NCBI RefSeq assembly: GCF_000407165.1
Contig: NZ_KE136480.1
Location: 496,001 to 560,000 of the forward strand
Direction of reading: 5' to 3'
DNA: 64,000 nt
Source of the DNA: Enterococcus haemoperoxidus ATCC BAA-382
GTDB taxonomy: Bacteria; Bacillota; Bacilli; Lactobacillales; Enterococcaceae
The notes beneath the pieces were generated by a model. It saw only the letters and a list, made by a program, of their open reading frames with translations. It did not search any database and had not been told where the DNA came from. Shown piece after piece: positions 46,285-55,031 of this stretch. The translations under genes and the position numbers were made by a program. How positions within the stretch are numbered: the first letter of the stretch is position 1; each line of letters begins with the position of its first letter.

Positions 46285-47545
46285 CGACTGTTTCTCCTTC
46301 CAAAAAGAAAATGGCTTGTAGTTGCACTAATTTGGCAACACGTTGAACATCAGCGATTGTGACAGCTTCCATTCGACGAATCCACTCATCATCTTTTAAA
46401 CGAAGGTGAGGAATCAAATCATTCAAATATTCATTTTCTAAGACAGCACCTGCATTATCTAAAGAAAGTAAATATTGATTTTTCAACATGGCTTTTGTTT
46501 GTTCTATTTCTAAGTCTGTCACATTTCCTTGGCGGATATTGTCTAATTCTACTGAAATCAAGCGCAGAACTTGGTTGCGATTTTTACCATCGATTCCCGT
46601 CTGAACGCTTAGAAAACCACGGAAGGTATCAATACTGCTAGATGCGTAATACGCTAAATTTTCTTTTTCACGGACATTCATAAATAATTTAGAATGTGGA
46701 AATCCACCAAATACACCATTGAAAATTTGTAGCGCAAAATAATTTTCGTCTCCATAATAAACATCCGTATGATAGCCTAAATTCAATTTAGATTGAGCTA
46801 ACGTTTCTTGTTCAGAACGTTCTTCAATCACATTTCTAGATGGTTGCGCATAAAAAATATCTGCAATTCCAGACGCGCGATCTTCAAATGGTAATTTACT
46901 AAACAATGCTTTGACTTCAGCTTCATCCACATCCCCAAGGACAAAAATATCGACTTGGTCCTCTTGAATCATTTGTTGATGATAGGCCGCGATACTTTCA
47001 GCTGTTTCTTTTTCTAGATCCGCGATAGTACCGAAACTTGGAATTTTTTGGTCTTCAGATTGACTGAAATACAGATTTTGTAAAGCCAATGAAGAATAGA
47101 CTTGTTTATCTTCTGAAATACTTTCATAATAGGCTTTTAAATTTTCTTTTTCGCGTTGGAAAGTCTCTGCTTCAAACTGCCCATCGATAATATTGGGATA
47201 AAATAAAATCTCTTTCACAAAATCAGCAGCATCCGCTAAGACATGACTATTTTCTAAATATTTATCATTGACTAAGTTCATAGAAAGGTTTAACAAATGT
47301 AAATGTCCTTTCTTGTTTACGTTGATTCCAAAACTAGCCCCATATAATTCGGCTAGTTTCTCACTTAATTTTACTTGGTCTGGATAGTTCAGGCTATTTG
47401 TTTCTAGTAGACTAGATAAAAGTGTCCGCTTCGTGATTATTTCTTTATTCAAACGCGTATTAAAACGAACCAAAATACGCACTGTTTTATATTTTTCTGT
47501 TGGAACAACATGTAAGTTGACCCCTTGTGCTAATGCGATCGGCAT
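46277..47545 (-). CDS. M16 family protein lacking the zinc motif (YmfF type)
   Basis: 422 residues from the ATG at 47545 (MPIALAQGVNLHVVP), which has GAGGAG 8 bp upstream. It has the two-domain M16 fold pattern (NQVLRLISVELDNIRQG near 320), but no HxxEH in the N-terminal region, where RTLLSSLLETNSLNYPD stands instead. It is therefore probably the non-catalytic half of a heterodimer with the downstream YmfH-type enzyme, as in other paired M16 proteins. Confidence 0.88.
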   Translation of the reverse strand: MPIALAQGVNLHVVPTEKYKTVRILVRFNTRLNKEIITKRTLLSSLLETNSLNYPDQVKLSEKLAELYGASFGINVNKKGHLHLLNLSMNLVNDKYLENSHVLADAADFVKEILFYPNIIDGQFEAETFQREKENLKAYYESISEDKQVYSSLALQNLYFSQSEDQKIPSFGTIADLEKETAESIAAYHQQMIQEDQVDIFVLGDVDEAEVKALFSKLPFEDRASGIADIFYAQPSRNVIEERSEQETLAQSKLNLGYHTDVYYGDENYFALQIFNGVFGGFPHSKLFMNVREKENLAYYASSSIDTFRGFLSVQTGIDGKNRNQVLRLISVELDNIRQGNVTDLEIEQTKAMLKNQYLLSLDNAGAVLENEYLNDLIPHLRLKDDEWIRRMEAVTIADVQRVAKLVQLQAIFFLEGETVDE

Positions 47546-47747
47546 CTTGTCAGCTCCTCTTTTTTTCATCATAATAAAGCCCAGTCTGAAATACAATCAT
47601 CTGGCCGTTTTTAAATGTTTTTTTAATAATTTCTACATCCATTTAATTATAGCACAGCTCAACTATCTTTCCTTGATGTGAGAGTCTTTCATTTCAATTT
47701 TTTTAAATTTTTCTGTATACTTGATTTGAGAAAGGGAGGTTAAACTT

Positions 47748-48197
47748 ATGATCAAAGAATTTAAAGAATTTATTATGCGTGGAAATGTCCTTGATTTAGC
47801 TGTTGGGGTCGTTATTGGTTCTGCTTTTACTGCCATTGTGACACAAATCGTTAATGGGTTGATTACGCCACTCGTTAGTTTAGTATTCGTATTGACTACT
47901 GGAGAAAAAAGCGCAGATGATGCCTTAGGCGCGCTCGTTTTTCATGTTAAAGGCGTGGCATTCAACATTGGCGATGTAATCAGTGCACTTATTACATTTT
48001 TAATTACCGCCTTTGTGTTGTTCCTAATCGTAAAAGCTGTTAACAAAATGAAGAAAAAACCGCAAAATGAGGAAGAAGAAGTTTCTGGACCTACAACGGA
48101 TGATTTATTAGAACAAATCCGTGACTTATTGGCAGCTCAAAATGCTACGAAAACAACTGGTATTTTGAAAGATAACGCCGAGGATATCAAAAAGTAA
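47748..48197 (+). CDS. mscL: Large-conductance mechanosensitive channel MscL
   Basis: Pressure-release channel of the cytoplasmic membrane. 149 residues; N-terminal amphipathic helix MIKEFKEFIMRGNVLDLAVGVVIG leads into helix 1 (about 14-40), then helix 2 (about 75-105, VISALITFLITAFVLFLIVKAVNKM) and a charged cytoplasmic bundle. GGGAGG is 8 bp before the ATG. Monocistronic with a strong terminator. Confidence 0.95.
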   Translation: MIKEFKEFIMRGNVLDLAVGVVIGSAFTAIVTQIVNGLITPLVSLVFVLTTGEKSADDALGALVFHVKGVAFNIGDVISALITFLITAFVLFLIVKAVNKMKKKPQNEEEEVSGPTTDDLLEQIRDLLAAQNATKTTGILKDNAEDIKK

Positions 48198-48233
48198 CTA
48201 TCCGTGATTAAATCTAGCTCAATTTTTTTAATG

Positions 48234-48274
48234 AACGTTCCCAACAAATGTATCTGCGTTTGCTGGGAACGTTT
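48234..48274 (+). terminator. Terminator of mscL
   Basis: AACGTTCCCAaCAAA / TTTGcTGGGAACGTT stem then a T-rich tail, about 37 bp after the mscL stop. Confidence 0.85.
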
Positions 48275-48291
48275 TCGTTTATACAAAGAAG

Positions 48292-48324
48292 AAAAAAATG
48301 ACACACATTTTTCTATGCGTGCCA
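48292..48324 (-). terminator. Terminator of the acetyltransferase gene
   Basis: Stem TGGCACGCAT-agaaaa-ATGTGTGTCA followed by T7 on the minus strand, about 10 bp past the stop. Confidence 0.75.
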
Positions 48325-48333
48325 ATTTTTTAT

Positions 48334-48765
48334 TTAGTTTCTTCTCATATTGATATGAGGAATATCATCTTCTAAATACACATCAGAAATTGCTTCGAAC
48401 CCAAAAGCTCCATAGAAATCTGTCAAATGTGCTTGCGCACCAATGATAATTGGTCGGTTTGGGTATTTATCCTCAATTACTTTCAATGTTTCTTCTAAGA
48501 GTTTGTTTCCTAATTTTTTCCCACGATAATCAGGATTTATTATTACTCTGCCAAAAGTCACCGTATCTCCTTTATCGATTATTCTAGTGTAACCAACAAT
48601 ATCTGGTCCCTCTTGCAACCAAGTATGCCAAGCAAACTCATCAGCTTCATCCACCTCTTGGTAAGGACAGTTTTGTTCAACCACAAAGACAGAGATTCTC
48701 AGCTTTACAATTTCTAGAAATTCTTTAGTCGTCAGTGTTGTAAATTCTTTTGCATGATACTCCAT
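48334..48765 (-). CDS. ElaA-like GNAT acetyltransferase
   Basis: 143 residues with the ElaA-type N-terminus, LRISVFVVEQNCPYQEVDEADEFAWH (about 22-47), and the acetyl-CoA loop in RGKKLGNKLLEE (about 94-105). The natural substrate of the family is not known. GAGGAGG precedes the ATG. It stands between mscL and the TauE/SafE transporter, each with its own transcription signals. Confidence 0.88.
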   Translation of the reverse strand: MEYHAKEFTTLTTKEFLEIVKLRISVFVVEQNCPYQEVDEADEFAWHTWLQEGPDIVGYTRIIDKGDTVTFGRVIINPDYRGKKLGNKLLEETLKVIEDKYPNRPIIIGAQAHLTDFYGAFGFEAISDVYLEDDIPHINMRRN

Positions 48766-48817
48766 TGCATTGACCTCCTCAGCATATTAAATAGTATAAA
48801 AATAAGAGTTTTAATAA

Positions 48818-49603
48818 TTAAACGAACAGCTGTACACCATTCCATAGATTTAACAGTAATACCAAAAGGATCACAACTTGATAAATTTGAGTCACTCGTT
48901 CAGAAGAAATCTTCCCACTAATCAACGCACCCACGAATCCGCCTATAACAGCAGCTGGAATCACATAAAACAAGATTGTCAGATCAAACCGCCCAAACCC
49001 TGTTGATTGTGCAATCGTAAATAATTTTGCCGCCTGCGAAAAGAAAATCGTAATGATCGAATAAACGGTTGCTTCTTTGATCGGAATTCCAAAACACAAC
49101 ATCAATAATGCTACATTGATCGGTCCGCCACCAATGCCCAATAAAGTAGAAATAAACCCTAAAAACAAACCAATACTCACATACCAAATGGGATGTGACA
49201 AATCGAAAGAACGATCATTGCCAATTTTTGTATAGAAATAAGCAAATAATAACGTTACGATCGTCAGAATAATTTGGATCAATTGAACATATTTCTCATC
49301 AGAAAAAAAACGTAATAATGATTCAAATACCGTATTCCCTAAAATTCCACCAATTACAGAACCTAAAGAAACAAAGAAAGCAATCGGAAGTTGTAATTTC
49401 AACCCATTCTTCATTTGTCTTAGTGTAGAGACGATCGACATAGTAAAAACGGCTACGCTAGAATAAAATGAAATTGCTGCTAATGGATGAAAGTGTAACG
49501 TATCTAGTACGGGTTTTATGATCACACCGCCGCCCATTCCTGAAATCGCACCAACTGTATTTGCTAAAATAATGACAATAAAATAAATAATTCCTATATG
49601 CAC
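48818..49603 (-). CDS. TauE/SafE family membrane transporter
   Basis: 261-residue membrane protein with about eight helices. The N-terminal half has GAISGMGGGVIIKPVL and the C-terminal half GFISTLLGIGGGPINVALL, the paired glycine-rich motifs of the TauE/SafE family, which is linked to export of sulfur-containing or organic anions. The substrate cannot be told. GTG start with AAGGA upstream. No sulfur genes nearby. Confidence 0.88.
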   Translation of the reverse strand: MHIGIIYFIVIILANTVGAISGMGGGVIIKPVLDTLHFHPLAAISFYSSVAVFTMSIVSTLRQMKNGLKLQLPIAFFVSLGSVIGGILGNTVFESLLRFFSDEKYVQLIQIILTIVTLLFAYFYTKIGNDRSFDLSHPIWYVSIGLFLGFISTLLGIGGGPINVALLMLCFGIPIKEATVYSIITIFFSQAAKLFTIAQSTGFGRFDLTILFYVIPAAVIGGFVGALISGKISSERVTQIYQVVILLVLLLNLWNGVQLFV

Positions 49604-49639
49604 AATATTTTTCCTTTCCTAAAAGTAATCACACTCTCT

Positions 49640-50353
49640 TTAGGCTTTTCTTCGTCTAGCAAAATCAACAAATTTGAATTTATCTAATCTGTGCCTAGAT
49701 TCTGTGTATTCAAAACAACGTGTATCTTCTAAACTAACTACACTACGAACAACGACCACATGAGTATCATCTTGTATATCCATTAATGTACGATCTTCTT
49801 CTGTTACAGCTTCTACTGTGATCTCTTTTTGCGCGTAGCTGATCACTAACCCTAAATCGTTTTCAAAATAATCATAGATAGAATCTGCTGCCCGCTCCTC
49901 AGGCAACTCATTAATAATGTCTTTTAGTAAATAATCGATATCAACGATTACCACTTCTCCGTCAATCTCCCGTTGTCGGACTAAACGCCAAACCACAGCC
50001 TCTTTCTTCCATCCGGTCAAACGAGCCAAAGATTCACTGACATTCTCTTCTTTTAGTTCTACGACTCTAGTGATGCTATGTATTTGTTGCGCACCTTGCA
50101 ACTCTTTATAACTGATGACACCAGAAATCGGCAAATCAAATTTTCTTACATTTAAGACGATTGATCCTTTACCTTGTTGCTTTTGGATATACCCTGCATT
50201 GATCAGCAAATTCAATGCTTTACGAATCGTTTCTCGTGAAACGGAATACTGTTCAACTAATTGATTTTCACTAGGTAACAAGGTTCCAGGTTGATAATCC
50301 CCATCTAAAATCCCTTTTTCAAGCTCTAAAAATATATCATGAAACTTATTCAT
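49640..50353 (-). CDS. treR: Trehalose operon repressor TreR (GntR/UTRA)
   Basis: 237 residues from the ATG at 50353, which has GGAGGG 6 bp upstream; the ATG two codons earlier touches that site. An N-terminal GntR winged helix (GTLLPSENQLVEQYSVSRETIRKAL) is followed by a UTRA effector domain. The C-terminus YTESRHRLDKFKFVDFARR and the segment LGLVISYAQKEITVEA match what I recall of B. subtilis TreR closely; there trehalose 6-phosphate is the inducer. It is divergent from the GH65 gene, whose promoter carries a TreR-like box. Confidence 0.9.
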   Translation of the reverse strand: MNKFHDIFLELEKGILDGDYQPGTLLPSENQLVEQYSVSRETIRKALNLLINAGYIQKQQGKGSIVLNVRKFDLPISGVISYKELQGAQQIHSITRVVELKEENVSESLARLTGWKKEAVVWRLVRQREIDGEVVIVDIDYLLKDIINELPEERAADSIYDYFENDLGLVISYAQKEITVEAVTEEDRTLMDIQDDTHVVVVRSVVSLEDTRCFEYTESRHRLDKFKFVDFARRRKA

Positions 50354-50468
50354 GTCCATCCCTCCACCTTAGGATACTCAAGGAAAATGATAGCACATTC
50401 TTCCTTAAAAAAATAGCATTCTCAACAAGTAAGCTTTCGAATCGAAACAATTCATTTAGATTATCCGA

Positions 50469-50498
50469 CTTGTATTTACAAGAGTTTCATACTATAAT
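50469..50498 (+). promoter_or_regulatory. Promoter of the GH65-pgmB operon with TreR-type operator
   Basis: -35 TTGTAT (50470-50475), 17-bp spacer, -10 TATAAT (50493-50498). The -35 lies inside the palindrome CTTGTA-tt-TACAAG (50469-50482). This is close to the tre box TTGTATATACAA known for TreR in B. subtilis, so binding would block RNA polymerase. Confidence 0.75.
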
Positions 50499-50511
50499 GA
50501 AAACGAAAACA
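50497..50511 (+). promoter_or_regulatory. cre site (CcpA) overlapping the -10 of the GH65 operon
   Basis: ATGAAAACGAAAACA matches the degenerate cre consensus WTGNAANCGNWNNCW at every fixed position. Its place at the -10 and start point fits glucose repression by CcpA-HPr. Confidence 0.65.
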
Positions 50512-50561
50512 ACAACATGTCTATACAAGTTAAAATAAATTTTAGTCAGGAGCCCTTTATA

Positions 50562-53270
50562 ATGAACTTTCTTTTACTAACACTCACCCATAATAGTTTA
50601 CACATCCAAGAAAAAATGGAGAACACGCTCATCTCAGAGCATATGTTTCCCTTTTCTGATTTTGAATTCCCTAAAACAGCGGTAACTTTAGCTGCACAGA
50701 TCAAAGAACAATTTCCAATGGCTACAGGCGCTGTTTTTAATACCGTAGTGCCTGACTTCTATAGCGAAAATACAAAAGTAACACCTTTGAACGTAGGCGT
50801 AGAAAGTCTAATCAAGCATTTTTCAGAGTTATTGAATTTACCGATTCTTAGCGTTTCTGAGCTAGAAGCTGCTACAGATCTAGCTGCTACATTTAAAGAA
50901 AAAAAAGAGTATTTAACTTGGAATTTGGATTATTTTGGCTATACTCCAGGCAAAGAAGAGTATTCAGTTGAATCCTTATTGACGATTGGTAATGGTTTTA
51001 TGGGCTTACGTGGTACAGTCCCTGAAATGACCCTCTCAAAAGAATCCTATCCTGCGACTTACATTGCGGGACTTTATAATGAAGAAAAATCAGAAGTTGC
51101 TGGTCAAATCGTTGAAAATGAAGACTTTGTTAATACACCAAATAACCAATATATCAGTATCAAAGTAGAAGGATCAAACGAATGGCTAACTCTTGAAAAA
51201 GCCACGTTGCGTTATTTGCATAGAAATCTAGACTTAAAAACAGGTTTGTTTTCTTCTCATATGATTATTGAAGATAGCCAGCAGCATCAAGTAAAAATTA
51301 CAGCTAAAAAAATAGTCAATATGGCTAAAAAAAATAATTACAGCATCCAATATTCGATCAACCCATTAAATTTTTCTAAAAACATTACAGTCAAAACAAT
51401 AACGGACGGATCTATCTACAATTTCAATGTTGAACGTTACCGTAATCTAACGGCTAAACACTTTCATGTCACCCAATTGCTCGCAGAAAAAAGCAACACA
51501 ATGATCGAAGTTCAAACCAATCAATCGAAAATAAACGTCCAACAAGTAGCCAGGATCACGGGTGATTTTTTTGAGGCTGATTCTATTAAAAATTCTATTG
51601 GAAAAGAAATCATTGAACAAGAAATTACATTTTATGCTGAGCAAAATAAGATGTATACTTTCGAAAAACATGTTCAAGTTAAAGCATCTATAGCAAAAGA
51701 AAATTGGGAAACTGCCTTACTTCCAGCAACTTTTTTTGACTCAGAATTGGGTGAAAGTAAACATGCTTGGGCGTCATTATGGGAAAAATCAGATATCCAG
51801 GTTACAGGTGATTTGATGTCCCAAAAATTATTAAGGATCCATACGTATCATTTATTAGTTTCGGCTTCTCCATTTAATAATAATGATTTAGATGTTTCTG
51901 TAACTGCCCGCGGTTTACATGGCGAAGCCTATCGTGGTCACATTTTCTGGGATGAAATTTTTATTCTACCATTTTATATTCTTCACTTCCCAGAAACTGC
52001 TAAACAGCTGTTGATGTATCGTTATAACCGCTTAGGTAAAGCGAAGGAAAATGCTCGCGAAAGCAACTACGCTGGTGCCATGTATCCTTGGCAATCGGGG
52101 CTTGATGGTAGCGAAGATACACAAAAACTTCATCTGAATCCATTGAATGGCCAATGGGGTGAAGATCATAGTGTCCTTCAGCGTCATGTCTCATTAGCAA
52201 TTGCATATAACGTCTGGATGTACTGGAACAACTCTGGAGACGACCTGTTCATCAAAGAATATGGTGCTGAAATGTTAGTAGAAATTGCTAATTTTTGGCG
52301 CAGTGCTGCAACTTTAGACGAAACGACTAATCGCTATTATATCGATAAAGTCATGGGACCAGATGAATTTCACGAAGCTTATCCTGAAAGTACAGAAAGT
52401 GGCCTAAAAAACAATGCCTACACAAACTTAATGGTAGTCTGGTTATTTGAGGAGTTGGAAAATATCCTTTCACTACTAAATACGCAAGAACAAACAGAAT
52501 TATTTAATAAAACGGGTATTACACAAGAAAATCTCAAAAAAATGGAAGATATTCGCAAACGTTTATCGATCGAAATCAATGAGGACGGGATCATCGCCCA
52601 ATATGAAGGTTATTTCGATTTAAAGGAAATTGATTGGGAAAAAGCAAAGGAACAATATGGCAATATTTATCGAATGGATCGTATTTTAAAAGCAGAAGGT
52701 CAGTCACCGGATGATTATAAAGTCTCAAAACAAGCAGATACTTTGATGTTATTCTACAATTTAAATAAAGAAAAAATCGATGAAATCTTAGCTGAACTTG
52801 GCTATGATTTACCTGCCGATTATCTTGAAAAAAATCTTTTATACTATTTAAATAGAACATCACATGGTTCAACGTTATCAAGAATCGTCCATGCGCAATT
52901 GGCGGAAGAAGTAGCCTTTCATGATTTATCTTGGAAGTTGTACCAAGAAGCTTTATACTCTGATTATCAAGATATTCAAGGTGGTACGACTGCTGAAGGA
53001 ATCCATACAGGTGTGATGGCTGCAACGATTTATGTTACTTTGACCACTTATGCTGGAATTGATATTAAAAAGAACCACCTAACGATTCAACCAAATTTAC
53101 CGAAAAATTGGACCGATATGACCTTCAATATTGATCACAAAGGAATTCACTATAATTTGATCGTTTCAAAAAATGCTGTTCAAGTTTGTCCGTCACAAGA
53201 TACAACGGTAATCATCCAAAAGCAACCTTACCAATTGATTGCCCATAAAGTCACAACAATCAACTATTAA
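50562..53270 (+). CDS. Glycoside hydrolase family 65 phosphorylase, probably trehalose 6-phosphate phosphorylase
   Basis: Splits a glucosyl-glucose with phosphate, giving beta-glucose 1-phosphate for PgmB next door. The GH65 body begins at about residue 122 (YLTWNLDYFGYTPGKEEYSVESLLTIGNGFMGLRG region). The acid catalyst is the glutamate of GPDEFHE (about residue 600), and the phosphate-loop region THGSTLS follows. I start at the ATG at 50562 (AGGAG 9 bp upstream); the ATG at 50517 has no site. Trehalose 6-phosphate is favoured over maltose because of treR and the tre box. About 115 residues precede the GH65 domain, and I do not know them from ordinary maltose phosphorylases (near 760 residues). 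902 residues in all. Confidence 0.85.
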   Translation: MNFLLLTLTHNSLHIQEKMENTLISEHMFPFSDFEFPKTAVTLAAQIKEQFPMATGAVFNTVVPDFYSENTKVTPLNVGVESLIKHFSELLNLPILSVSELEAATDLAATFKEKKEYLTWNLDYFGYTPGKEEYSVESLLTIGNGFMGLRGTVPEMTLSKESYPATYIAGLYNEEKSEVAGQIVENEDFVNTPNNQYISIKVEGSNEWLTLEKATLRYLHRNLDLKTGLFSSHMIIEDSQQHQVKITAKKIVNMAKKNNYSIQYSINPLNFSKNITVKTITDGSIYNFNVERYRNLTAKHFHVTQLLAEKSNTMIEVQTNQSKINVQQVARITGDFFEADSIKNSIGKEIIEQEITFYAEQNKMYTFEKHVQVKASIAKENWETALLPATFFDSELGESKHAWASLWEKSDIQVTGDLMSQKLLRIHTYHLLVSASPFNNNDLDVSVTARGLHGEAYRGHIFWDEIFILPFYILHFPETAKQLLMYRYNRLGKAKENARESNYAGAMYPWQSGLDGSEDTQKLHLNPLNGQWGEDHSVLQRHVSLAIAYNVWMYWNNSGDDLFIKEYGAEMLVEIANFWRSAATLDETTNRYYIDKVMGPDEFHEAYPESTESGLKNNAYTNLMVVWLFEELENILSLLNTQEQTELFNKTGITQENLKKMEDIRKRLSIEINEDGIIAQYEGYFDLKEIDWEKAKEQYGNIYRMDRILKAEGQSPDDYKVSKQADTLMLFYNLNKEKIDEILAELGYDLPADYLEKNLLYYLNRTSHGSTLSRIVHAQLAEEVAFHDLSWKLYQEALYSDYQDIQGGTTAEGIHTGVMAATIYVTLTTYAGIDIKKNHLTIQPNLPKNWTDMTFNIDHKGIHYNLIVSKNAVQVCPSQDTTVIIQKQPYQLIAHKVTTINY

Positions 53271-53291
53271 ACATGAGACAGGAGAATACAC

Positions 53292-53942
53292 ATGAAAAAA
53301 GGCTTTGTTTTTGATTTAGATGGCGTGATTACTGATACAGCCAAATTCCATTATATTGCTTGGAAAGATTTAGCAGCAAATTTAGGAATAACGATCGACG
53401 AAACATTTAACGAAACATTAAAGGGCATCAGCCGCATGGATTCTTTGGATAGAATTTTAGCTTATGGACGCAAGGAAAATGATTTTACGACAGCAGAAAA
53501 AGAAGTATTGGCCCAAAAGAAAAATGATGAATACGTTAAACTTCTGGATGACCTTTCTGAAACTGACTTATTACCTGGTGTTCATGACTTTTTAGTCCAA
53601 GCAAAAGAACATAATATTCCATGTTCAATCGCTTCAGCTTCGAAAAATGCCCCAATGATTTTAGAAAAGTTGGGTGTGCTTGATTTCTTCGGGCATATCG
53701 TTGATCCGGAAACTCTGAAAAAGGGGAAACCTGATCCAGAAATTTTCGTAAAAGCAGCGGAAAGTATCAAAGTTGCGCCACAAGATGCCGTAGGTTTCGA
53801 GGATGCACAAGCAGGAATCGAAGGTATCAAAGCTGCAGGAATGTACGCTGTCGGTATTTCTGCAACTGAAGTTTTAGTAGAAGCAGATTTACAGGTTGCT
53901 TCAATGAGTGAATTAGATGTTGAGCAATTAATAACGATTTAG
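53292..53942 (+). CDS. pgmB: Beta-phosphoglucomutase
   Basis: Turns beta-glucose 1-phosphate into glucose 6-phosphate through a beta-glucose 1,6-bisphosphate intermediate. HAD-family protein of 216 residues: DLDGVITDTAKFHY holds the nucleophile Asp 8 and the acid/base Asp 10, SIASASKNAP is motif 2, and KGKPDPEIF then GFEDAQAGIEG are motifs 3 and 4. It starts 21 bp after the GH65 gene with its own AGGAG, so the two form one operon. Confidence 0.94.
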   Translation: MKKGFVFDLDGVITDTAKFHYIAWKDLAANLGITIDETFNETLKGISRMDSLDRILAYGRKENDFTTAEKEVLAQKKNDEYVKLLDDLSETDLLPGVHDFLVQAKEHNIPCSIASASKNAPMILEKLGVLDFFGHIVDPETLKKGKPDPEIFVKAAESIKVAPQDAVGFEDAQAGIEGIKAAGMYAVGISATEVLVEADLQVASMSELDVEQLITI

Positions 53943-53955
53943 AAAATAAATGAAC

Positions 53956-54000
53956 AGATCCAAAACGTTAGACCTAAACATCTAATGTTTTGGGTCTTTT
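53956..54000 (+). terminator. Terminator of the GH65-pgmB operon
   Basis: Stem AGAtCCAAAACgTTAGA / TCTAAtGTTTTGGgTCT then T4, about 14 bp after the pgmB stop. Confidence 0.85.
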
Positions 54001-54049
54001 CATCTTAAAATAAATTAGTTAAATGTAATTCTTAAGATACTTTTAAACA

Positions 54050-54078
54050 TTTCAATATAAAGTCTTTTGTGTTACAAT
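54050..54078 (+). promoter_or_regulatory. Promoter of the vanW-like gene
   Basis: -35 TTTCAA (54050-54055), 17-bp spacer, -10 TACAAT (54073-54078), about 30 bp before the ATG. Confidence 0.6.
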
Positions 54079-54109
54079 ATCATTACATAAAGAAATGGGG
54101 TTATGACTA

Positions 54110-54934
54110 ATGAAAAGGAAATTGTTTAGCGAATTATCACCACTGACTTATGAAATATCTATAAAAAAGAATATTCTCCAGAGAAAAATACGAGATTTTG
54201 TTCAGCAAGAACAACTTGCGCAAACTAAAAATGATGCACTTCTACCTGTATCCGTTTACAAACATACCTCTTTGATACGTAGAAAATTAGGGAATACGGA
54301 TCTGACCTTACAGGAAAATAAAGCATCTAATTTAAGGATTGCCGCACCTAAAGTATCAAACATCTTGATCAAGCCTAATGAAACATTCTCTTTCTGGCAT
54401 TTGGTTGGTAAATGCTCTACAAGTAAGGGATATAAAAACGGTGTAACGATTTTTAACGATACTGTTCGTCCAGGTCTTGGTGGCGGTCTTTGCCAGTTTA
54501 CTAATTTGATTCATTGGATCATTCTTCATTCACCATTAGAAATCACTGAGCATCACCACCATGACGGCTTAGATCTTTTCCCAGATTATGGACGTAAAAT
54601 TCCTTTTGGGACAGGAACATCAATCGTTTATAATTATCTGGACTATCGTTTTAAAAATAATACAAACAATACTTATCAGCTAATTATTTCTGTTAGTGAA
54701 ACTCACCTTAATGGTGAACTTCGCTCAGACAACGAACAAATTTATAGTTATCATATTCGTGCTGAAAATGAATATTTTTCAAGAGAGAATGGACACGTTT
54801 TCCGTAATGGGCAAATTTTCAGAAAATGTATCGATAAAAGAACAGGTAATCTATTAGAAAATAAAATGATCAAAGAAAATCAGGCACGCGTTTTATACGA
54901 TACAACGAATTTAGAAATAAGAACTACTCATTAA
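54110..54934 (+). CDS. VanW family protein
   Basis: 274 residues. The VanW core is easily seen: NETFSFWHLVGKCSTSKGYKNG, then GGGLCQFTNLIHWIILHSPLEITEHHHH and GTGTSIVYNYLDYRF. VanW is an accessory of unknown function in vanB-type vancomycin operons, but single VanW-domain genes are common in Firmicutes chromosomes. Here no vanRSYHBX genes are near, so there is no ground to infer resistance. No signal peptide. Monocistronic. Confidence 0.9.
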   Translation: MKRKLFSELSPLTYEISIKKNILQRKIRDFVQQEQLAQTKNDALLPVSVYKHTSLIRRKLGNTDLTLQENKASNLRIAAPKVSNILIKPNETFSFWHLVGKCSTSKGYKNGVTIFNDTVRPGLGGGLCQFTNLIHWIILHSPLEITEHHHHDGLDLFPDYGRKIPFGTGTSIVYNYLDYRFKNNTNNTYQLIISVSETHLNGELRSDNEQIYSYHIRAENEYFSRENGHVFRNGQIFRKCIDKRTGNLLENKMIKENQARVLYDTTNLEIRTTH

Positions 54935-54981
54935 ATGTACTAAGCCATTATACTATTTATACGTTCATTCTAGAAAAACTA

Positions 54982-55031
54982 AAGAAACAAAGAGTAAAAA
55001 TCGTAAATAACATTTTTACTCTTTGTTTCTT
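54982..55031. terminator. Bidirectional terminator between vanW-like and clbS-like genes
   Basis: Perfect 19-bp stem AAGAAACAAAGAGTAAAAA with its complement and 12-base loop. It serves the convergent genes on both sides. Confidence 0.9.

Noticed and set aside
47546-47596. Longer N-terminus for the YmfF-type M16 gene
   Set aside because: The extra 17 residues have no ribosome site, and GAGGAG lies inside them at the right distance from the ATG at 47545.
50562-53270. Calling the GH65 enzyme a maltose phosphorylase
   Set aside because: The divergent regulator matches TreR, the promoter has a tre box, and no maltose genes are near; trehalose 6-phosphate is more likely, though only an assay can decide.
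54110-54934. Vancomycin resistance determinant
   Set aside because: Only a VanW-domain gene is present; vanRS, vanY, vanH, the ligase and vanX are all missing, and VanW itself is not known to confer resistance.
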